Source of the DNA: JBDTVS01 sp040007095
Lineage (GTDB): Bacteria > Acidobacteriota > Vicinamibacteria > Vicinamibacterales > CAVVIG01
Direction of reading: 5' to 3'
Length of the DNA stretch: 7,388 nucleotides
Assembly: GCA_040007095.1 (NCBI GenBank)
Contig: JBDTVS010000086.1
Span: 1 to 7,388 of the forward strand
In this document: one piece after another, positions 1 through 4,594 of the stretch
How the letters are laid out: each line of letters opens with the position of its first letter
Numbering within the stretch: the stretch's first letter is position 1
Made by a program: the position numbers and the translations under genes
Notes under the pieces: model-generated
Told to the model about the DNA's origin: nothing
The model's input: only the letters and a program-made list of their open reading frames with translations
The model's database searches: none

Positions 1-129
1 TTGCGGACTCGCTAAAACGCGCTCGAATGGGTTCGAACTGCGAAAGTCAGGCTAGATATTTTCTAAAGCCAGAGTCTCGCAAGATGAAGGAAGTTGTGCT
101 CGGTTCGGCTTTTGGAAGCTGTCTGAGCC

Positions 130-148
130 GCGGCCGCTGAGCGGCCGC
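130..148. repeat. GCGGCCGC inverted repeat (8-bp stem, 3-nt loop)
   Basis: The self-complementary octamer GCGGCCGC occurs at 130-137 and again at 141-148, separated only by TGA. The two copies can form an 8-bp all-GC hairpin with a 3-nt loop. No run of T follows on either strand, so it is not a standard intrinsic terminator. It could be a protein-binding palindrome, an RNA structure in the leader of the downstream gene, or chance in GC-rich DNA. Confidence 0.55.
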
Positions 149-224
149 CTCGTAAAGGTTCGCCGCACCCTGGTCCGTTCTTGCTGGTCGGTTTGAGGCG
201 AAGCTTCACTGATGGTCTGTCCTG

Positions 225-249
225 CTGCGCGGTTTTCCGCAGTCCGCGC
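225..249 (+). repeat. Pair of overlapping, mutually exclusive hairpins
   Basis: CTGCG at 225-229 can pair with CGCAG at 238-242. Alternatively GCGCGG at 227-232 can pair with CCGCGC at 244-249 (6 bp, 11-nt loop). Both cannot form at once because they share 227-229. This is the geometry of a switchable leader, but the stems are short and the region is GC-rich, so chance pairing is quite possible. It lies about 170 nt upstream of the start at 419. Confidence 0.25.
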
Positions 250-405
250 GGATTATTTGGCGGCTGGGACCGCGATCGCATGCCGGTGGTATGCAGGTCA
301 TCGCACAGATCGGCCGGCAGTGAGAGTGCGGAATGAACCACAACCGTTCGTTTCCGTCTGTGGGTCCCGGACGCGTTCTTGCAGAAGCCCTGAGCCACCG
401 CGCTT

Positions 406-412
406 GAAGGAG
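406..412 (+). promoter_or_regulatory. Ribosome binding site for the small membrane protein
   Basis: GAAGGAG lies 6 nt upstream of the ATG at 419. It selects this start over the longer reading frame opening at 212, whose extra 69 residues are arginine- and proline-rich and look non-coding. Confidence 0.7.
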
Positions 413-418
413 TCTTAC

Positions 419-724
419 ATGAACCGTCCGTCGCTCAGTTCAATGGCCGCCGCTGTCTTTGCGCTCGCGCTGGCGCCCGTGGTCGTGATGTTCGGAGTCA
501 TCGACCTGCCTTCCCTCAGCGAGATCCGTGCATCGAAGACCGCCGATATTGTCGGTGTGTGGGTGATCACCTGGGGGCTGATTCTGCTGGGCGTCGCCGC
601 CGCCGGCATCGTGGCATGGCTGGCGTGGACTTCCGAAGCTGCCACCCAGGAACTGGGGACCTCCGCCGGCCCCGACGAATCAGGGGCGAGATCGGTCAGC
701 CCAACACAACGCTCCGTGGCGTAA
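419..724 (+). CDS. Hypothetical small membrane protein, two helices
   Basis: I do not recognise this 101-residue protein. It is the only plausible plus-strand gene in the window. The ATG is chosen because a strong GAAGGAG sits 6 nt before it and the residues from it onward immediately form a hydrophobic helix. Helix 1 spans roughly residues 8-28 and helix 2 roughly 43-66. They are joined by a short loop containing LPSLSEIRASK and followed by a polar, serine- and glycine-rich tail of about 30 residues. It has no cysteine, no heme motif and no visible catalytic motif. It is convergent with the cytochrome cluster, its stop lying about 50 nt from the stop of the hexaheme gene, so it is probably not co-expressed with it. 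It could be a small accessory membrane protein; no function can be assigned. The coding call rests on the start signal and the helix pattern. Confidence 0.55.
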   Translation: MNRPSLSSMAAAVFALALAPVVVMFGVIDLPSLSEIRASKTADIVGVWVITWGLILLGVAAAGIVAWLAWTSEAATQELGTSAGPDESGARSVSPTQRSVA

Positions 725-772
725 CGCGAGTCCCCTGCCCCAACGGGGTCCGCGCCACAATCGTGTGTGCCT

Positions 773-2161
773 CTATTCGATCTTGTGGCACGTTTCGCAG
801 TCCTGGTTGATCTTCCTTCCGTCCGAAGCTTTGTGGTTGTCGTCGTGGCAGCGGAAGCATCCGGGAAAGTCCACGTGCCCCGCATTGTTGGGGTAGGTAC
901 CGAACTGCACGTTCATCTCAGGGAAGACGTTGCGCCGATAGACCTGCTGCGCACCGAGGACCGCCTTCTCCACGTCCGGCCGGCGCGTCGTGTACACCGC
1001 CTGATAGGAGTTGCCGTAGAAGTCCCGTAGTCCCTTCGCGATGGCCTGCATGGCTGCGTCCTCCGTCGGATAGCTCACCTTCAAGACCTTCACCGCTTCT
1101 CGGCGGACGAATGGGAGACTCGACGGAATGTCGGCGCGCGCCAGGGCGGAGTCAATCGCACGCTCCGCCGTCGATGCCATCTGATGGCTCGGGCGGTTGT
1201 GGCAATCCATGCAGTCCATGCGTCTCCGCTCCCCCTTCGCCAACTGATCCGGGGTCACGCCATCGACGACGTACTCGCGCACCGCCCCCGTGCGGTCTTT
1301 CACGCGCACGTAAGGAATCACCTGGCGCTTGTCATCCGTCGCGATGTAGTCGATCTCGTTGGCCACGTCGGCATGCCAGTGGATCTCCGAGGCGGCTCCC
1401 GCCCGTCCCGAGGCGCCGCCGACGTGCATCTGCAGCGTCGTGACCGACTCGGTATTCTTTTCATTGTTGGAGTACTCGACGATGCGCTGCACCTTGTCAC
1501 CGTGGAACTTCGCCGGCCAATGGCATTGCTCGCAGGTGTCGCGGGCCGGCCGCAGATTTTGCACCGGCGACGGGATCGGCCGTGAGTAGGTATGCAGGCT
1601 GACCGCCACCAGTTGGCGCGTGCCCGAGATCTTCGACTTGGCAAACCAGGTCGCGCCCGAACCGATGTGACACTCGACGCAGGTGACGCGGGCATGCGGC
1701 CCGTCCTGATGGGCCGTGGCTTCGGGCTTCATGACGCTGTGGCACACCTGACCGCAGAACTGGACCGAGTCCATGTACTCGACGCCCCGATAGGCGGCCA
1801 GCGACACAATGACCACGTTGGCCATCGTCAGCGTGAAGACCGCCACGGCGACGCGGCGATGGTGCGGGTTATTCAAGTCGATGCGCGGCCACTGAAAATC
1901 GGACGCCCTCTTTCCCGCGGCGCGACGCCGGCGCTCGATCCACGCGCCGAGCGGAATCAGGAACAACCCGAACATGAAGATGCCGGGAAGAATCAGAAAA
2001 AACAGGATCCCGATGTACGGATTGGAATGGAAGCCGAACAGGTCGGCGAGGAACACCACCAGGAAGACGACGGCGCTGATGGTGGTCACCACCATGCCCG
2101 CGACCGACAGTGGACTGCGGATCAGCGGGATTGTTCGTTCGATTCCGGCATCCTTGGGCAA
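773..2161 (-). CDS. NapC/NirT-type hexaheme cytochrome c, ImcH-like
   Basis: This is probably an inner-membrane quinone-linked cytochrome that passes electrons between the quinone pool and periplasmic cytochromes. With the TTG start at 2161 it has 462 residues. Three membrane helices lie at about 21-43, 50-75 and 103-125, followed by a periplasmic heme domain. Heme motifs are CGQVCH (136-141), CVECH (161-165), CEQCH (210-214), CMDCH (317-321), CFRCH (435-439) and CETCH (455-459). The first has three residues between the cysteines (CX3CH) and is followed by SVMKPE, a NapC/NirT-like first-heme context whose Met may matter for ligation. Classical NapC has one helix and four hemes; three helices and extra hemes are closer to Geobacter ImcH, which as I recall carries seven. 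The start rests on GGAGAG 8 nt upstream of TTG 2161; an in-frame TTG at 2176 would add five residues but has no such site. It is last in the cluster, 125 nt after the cytochrome b stop. Confidence 0.9.
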   Translation of the reverse strand: MPKDAGIERTIPLIRSPLSVAGMVVTTISAVVFLVVFLADLFGFHSNPYIGILFFLILPGIFMFGLFLIPLGAWIERRRRAAGKRASDFQWPRIDLNNPHHRRVAVAVFTLTMANVVIVSLAAYRGVEYMDSVQFCGQVCHSVMKPEATAHQDGPHARVTCVECHIGSGATWFAKSKISGTRQLVAVSLHTYSRPIPSPVQNLRPARDTCEQCHWPAKFHGDKVQRIVEYSNNEKNTESVTTLQMHVGGASGRAGAASEIHWHADVANEIDYIATDDKRQVIPYVRVKDRTGAVREYVVDGVTPDQLAKGERRRMDCMDCHNRPSHQMASTAERAIDSALARADIPSSLPFVRREAVKVLKVSYPTEDAAMQAIAKGLRDFYGNSYQAVYTTRRPDVEKAVLGAQQVYRRNVFPEMNVQFGTYPNNAGHVDFPGCFRCHDDNHKASDGRKINQDCETCHKIE

Positions 2162-2286
2162 ATCGTATCTCTCCAATCGACTAGAGGCTGTGCAGACGGC
2201 CGTGGGGCCCGGCGAGCGTCACGACCGAGTCATTACCGAATAGTAGTCGGTTCCGGTTTTCCCGGCACAAGACGTCCCGACGCCGA
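2162..2286 (-). other. 125-nt spacer between cytochrome b and hexaheme genes
   Basis: This is the largest gap inside the cytochrome cluster. I found no open frame of useful length in it. It holds a weak CCGG-TTTTC-CCGG inverted repeat (2253-2265) without a following T run. A TACTAT box (read on the minus strand, around 2247-2252) is preceded by TTGTGC at a poor 19-nt spacing. A secondary promoter or processing site for the last gene is possible but not demonstrated. Confidence 0.3.
2170..2175 (-). promoter_or_regulatory. Ribosome binding site deciding a TTG start
   Basis: Read on the minus strand, GGAGAG is followed by 8 nt and then TTG at 2161-2159. The site overlaps the codons just after the alternative TTG at 2176, so it supports the downstream TTG as the true start of the hexaheme cytochrome. 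Confidence 0.6.
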
Positions 2287-3159
2287 TCAGCGAAGGACGC
2301 CATACAGGATGAGCGCGACGAGGGCGAGGCCGACGGTCAGGCCGGCCGTCCCGATCAGACGCCCTTTCCTGGACACGGCGCCCGACGGCGGCGGGACGGT
2401 CAACGCGGCCAGCCCGCCGGTCTCCACCAGACGGGCGTACTCGCCGGGGCGCTCCTCGCGGAGATCTTCCGCGCTCACCGAGCCGGTGAAGATCACAAGG
2501 TCCATGGGAAACTTGCCCGGACGCAGGTGCCCGTTGAAGAAGTGAATCACGAAGATGAAGCCGATGGCGAGCGTCGCCTCCGCGCCGTGCACGAACAGCG
2601 CGACATTGAACATCCAGCCTGGCAGAACCCGCGAGGCAGCCTGCGGGAACCACAGAATCAGACCCGCCGCGCCCATCAGCAGGGTGCCCCAGAGCACCGC
2701 CCAGTAATCGAACTTCTCCCAGTAGGCGAAGTGCTCGAAGCGCGGCCGCGGGCCGGCACCGAGGAACCACCGGATCTGCTGAACAAACTGCACGACGTCG
2801 CGCGGCTGAGGCACCATCGACGTGGGGCCCCAGAAGAGCCCGCGCTCTCGACGCACGAAGGCCCGCCAGAAGACGTTCCCGACGTGCCATGCGACGGCGA
2901 GCAACAGGATCGCTCCGAACAAACGGTGTAGCCGTCCGGCGCCCTGAAAGCCGCCGAACAGCGCGGCGAGCAGCCGGCTCCACTCGGCCTCGCTGAACAG
3001 CAGCGGCAGCCCGGTTGCGGAGAGGCCCAGAAACGTCACCATAATCACGATGTGCAACCGCCGCGTCTGTCGGTCGAAGCGGCGGATGTGGCCCATCGCA
3101 GGGGCGGCAGACGTCTCGGGCAGCTGGCCAACGGCCGGCGCGTTCACGACGGGAATCAT
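2287..3159 (-). CDS. Cytochrome b/b6-domain membrane protein
   Basis: This 290-residue integral membrane protein is a probable di-heme b cytochrome of the formate dehydrogenase gamma / Ni-hydrogenase cytochrome b / thiosulfate reductase cytochrome b group. It would exchange electrons between quinone and the partner nonaheme cytochrome. Predicted helices lie at about 35-56, 77-99, 150-172, 185-208 and 268-288. Candidate heme b ligands are His36 (helix 1), His78 and His92 (start and middle of helix 2), and His191 and His206 (helix 4). The NGHLRPGKFPMD stretch (209-220) after helix 4 and the YWEKFDYW stretch (146-153) are characteristic of this group. The start is the ATG at 3159, which overlaps the TGA of the nonaheme gene as ATGA. 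A longer frame opening at 3363 only reads through the upstream gene in another frame. The overlap implies translational coupling and matched amounts of the two proteins. Confidence 0.88.
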   Translation of the reverse strand: MIPVVNAPAVGQLPETSAAPAMGHIRRFDRQTRRLHIVIMVTFLGLSATGLPLLFSEAEWSRLLAALFGGFQGAGRLHRLFGAILLLAVAWHVGNVFWRAFVRRERGLFWGPTSMVPQPRDVVQFVQQIRWFLGAGPRPRFEHFAYWEKFDYWAVLWGTLLMGAAGLILWFPQAASRVLPGWMFNVALFVHGAEATLAIGFIFVIHFFNGHLRPGKFPMDLVIFTGSVSAEDLREERPGEYARLVETGGLAALTVPPPSGAVSRKGRLIGTAGLTVGLALVALILYGVLR

Positions 3160-4169
3160 CGTGTCGCGTCCGTGTGGGCGCGCGCGTCTCTGCTCGAACG
3201 CCAGAACCACAAGATGCTGTGGAGTCCGAAGAAAGCGAAGCAGCCCGGGATGAGGACCCAGTAGAAGCGGTTGGCCCACCACAGCGTCGCGCTGCGCTGG
3301 TAGTCGGCTGGATCCGGATGCGGGTCGTATTGCACGAAGCGTGCGTTGGCGCCTCGGTGACACTTGCCGCAGGTCGCCGGCAGATTTTTGGGCGATATCG
3401 TGGAGGCCTCATTCGACCCGGGCAGGATGTCGTGCGCGCCGTGGCAGTCGGCGCACGCGGCCGCGCGTGCCGAGCCCAACTGCGTCACCTTGCCGTGGAA
3501 CGTGCGGGTGAACGCCGCCGCGACCTTCGAATGACACGAGCCGCATTCGGCGGTGGCGCCAAGTCGAGACGCGTCGGTGTCGGCGCGTTGAATTGCGTGG
3601 GCCGTGTGGCAATCGGCGCAGACGGGCGCCCGCGCGTCGCCCTTCTGCAGAGCCGCGGCATGGACGCCCATGTCGTACAGGCGCTTGATCCCGTCGTGAC
3701 ACATGCCGCAGGTACTCGGCACCTGCGCGTGGAACACGCGGCTTTTCAGGTCCGCTTTGCCCAGAATGTCGTGGCTGCCGTGACAGTCGGCGCAGGCCGG
3801 CGCGACGTTGAGGCCGGATCGTTCCCGCGCCCTGGCGTGAATGCTGTCGTGATACGTCGCCCCGATATCGCCGTGACAGCTGGCGCAGCTGACCTTCTTG
3901 AGCGCGTCGGCGTGGGGATACTCGGTCAGTGTGGCGAGATCCGCATGACAGTCCACGCACGCAAACATGCCGTGCGTGGAGGCGGCAAACGCTGGTCCGT
4001 CAACCGCCATCGACTTCCCGTTGGCCCGCTTGGCGTCTGGAGTCCCATGGCAGGCCAGGCAATCGTCGTTGGCCGGCGGTTTCGGCGCCGACTGCGCGGC
4101 GCTCGCGACGTCTGCCGCGCCGAGGAGCAGGCCGACGATCGCCAGTAAGACACGGAACCCTGTGCGCAT
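3156..4169 (-). CDS. Membrane-anchored nonaheme cytochrome c
   Basis: This 337-residue exported multiheme cytochrome is probably the periplasmic half of a quinone-linked complex with the cytochrome b encoded next. A signal peptide covers about residues 1-25 (cleavage near ASA-AQ). Nine CXXCH motifs start at residues 37, 71, 95, 126, 154, 184, 209, 239 and 267. A C-terminal helix at about 302-323 would anchor it to the inner membrane. Hemes 2-9 form four di-heme units (CxDCH then CxxCH) repeating every 55-58 residues. His66, His111, His170 and His225 precede each unit and are candidate distal ligands. Geobacter CbcL, as I recall it, fuses a nonaheme domain to a b-type cytochrome, so this gene and the next look like a split version. 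The start is the ATG at 4169; a GTG at 4175 would add two residues, and neither has a clear ribosome binding site. The gap to the upstream gene is about 27 nt, so coupling is possible. Confidence 0.88.
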   Translation of the reverse strand: MRTGFRVLLAIVGLLLGAADVASAAQSAPKPPANDDCLACHGTPDAKRANGKSMAVDGPAFAASTHGMFACVDCHADLATLTEYPHADALKKVSCASCHGDIGATYHDSIHARARERSGLNVAPACADCHGSHDILGKADLKSRVFHAQVPSTCGMCHDGIKRLYDMGVHAAALQKGDARAPVCADCHTAHAIQRADTDASRLGATAECGSCHSKVAAAFTRTFHGKVTQLGSARAAACADCHGAHDILPGSNEASTISPKNLPATCGKCHRGANARFVQYDPHPDPADYQRSATLWWANRFYWVLIPGCFAFFGLHSILWFWRSSRDARAHTDATR

Positions 4170-4196
4170 AACCACTTCGAGAGCGAACGTCGGCGG

Positions 4197-4526
4197 CTAC
4201 TTCTTGAGCGTCATCATGTACGCGACCAGCGCATCGACTTCCTCTTTCGGGAGTGTGTACGACTTCATCTCGGGCTTACGCGGCGCCTTGGTCTTGACGG
4301 TCATACCCTTGGCGTCGACAATCCACGCACGAAGCTCGTCCTCTTTGCGCTTCGAGGCCACACCGTCGAGCGGCCCCTTCTTGTTGCCCTTGTCTCCAAT
4401 CGAATGGCACAAGGCGCATTTCTGATCGGCGTACACTTTTTCGCCCTGCGCAACCCTGGCATCCTGCGCGGCCGCCGTCGCGGTAATGCCCAGACAGCAG
4501 ATCGATCCGACAAGCCACTTGGTCAT
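4197..4526 (-). CDS. Small monoheme class I cytochrome c
   Basis: This 109-residue periplasmic cytochrome is probably a soluble electron shuttle between the inner-membrane cytochromes and the outer-membrane conduit. A signal peptide covers about residues 1-20 (hydrophobic, ending TAAAQDA). The single heme motif CALCH is at 37-41, followed by the HSIGDKGNKKGPLDGV context common in class I cytochromes. Met87 (in PEMKSY) is the likely sixth ligand, followed by a C-terminal helix (KEEVDALVAYMMTL) typical of the fold. The start is the ATG at 4526 because GGAGG lies 8 nt upstream; the longer frame opening at 4751 runs back through the 3' end of the porin gene in a different frame. It sits between the porin and the nonaheme gene. 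Whether it pairs specifically with the conduit is inferred from position. Confidence 0.9.
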   Translation of the reverse strand: MTKWLVGSICCLGITATAAAQDARVAQGEKVYADQKCALCHSIGDKGNKKGPLDGVASKRKEDELRAWIVDAKGMTVKTKAPRKPEMKSYTLPKEEVDALVAYMMTLKK

Positions 4527-4534
4527 AAACGCTA

Positions 4535-4539
4535 CCTCC
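4535..4539 (-). promoter_or_regulatory. Ribosome binding site for the monoheme cytochrome
   Basis: Read on the minus strand, GGAGG stands 8 nt before the ATG at 4526. It fixes the start of this gene and rules out the longer upstream frame. Confidence 0.7.
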
Positions 4540-4594
4540 ACCGATCCCCCGGGCAACAGTCCACCGGCCCTGCCCTGCGTCGACTGCCCCACCT

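Larger units (their letters stand above)
1..418. other. Gene-free leader region with GC-rich inverted repeats
   Basis: I see no convincing protein gene here. The stretch begins with a comparatively AT-rich segment (about 1-110) and then becomes GC-rich. It contains a perfect GCGGCCGC inverted repeat (130-148) and two mutually exclusive short hairpins between 225 and 249. The minus-strand reading frame across 63-398 gives a basic, low-complexity product without a recognisable domain, so I treat it as spurious. The region probably holds the promoter and 5' untranslated leader of the small plus-strand gene starting at 419, but I could not pick out credible -35/-10 boxes. Confidence 0.5.

Noticed and set aside
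22..40. GGGTTCGAAC resembling a tRNA T-loop
   Set aside because: The flanking bases do not pair as a T-arm and no anticodon arm or acceptor stem can be built around it.
84..140. Possible 18-codon leader peptide ending at the TGA between the two GCGGCCGC copies
   Set aside because: There is no ribosome binding site before the ATG and no repeated regulatory codons. The stop lying in the hairpin loop is intriguing but not enough.
730..770. Possible terminator between the convergent genes (CCCC-AAC-GGGG at 738-748)
   Set aside because: The stem is only 4 bp and no T run follows on either strand; CACA-ATCG-TGTG nearby is equally weak.
415..885. Minus-strand frame (156 codons) overlapping the small membrane gene and the hexaheme 3' end
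   Set aside because: Low-complexity Thr/Ala/Ser-rich product. It conflicts with both the hexaheme C-terminus, which carries heme motifs, and the plus-strand gene with a strong ribosome binding site.
2219..3412. Minus-strand frame (397 codons) overlapping the cytochrome b gene
   Set aside because: It is in a different frame from the clear cytochrome b and is Arg-rich throughout without membrane helices; the cytochrome b frame is the real one.
3174..4148. Plus-strand open frame (324 codons) opposite the nonaheme gene
   Set aside because: It is the antisense shadow of a gene with nine heme motifs; the translated sequence is repetitive and has no recognisable motif or good start signal.
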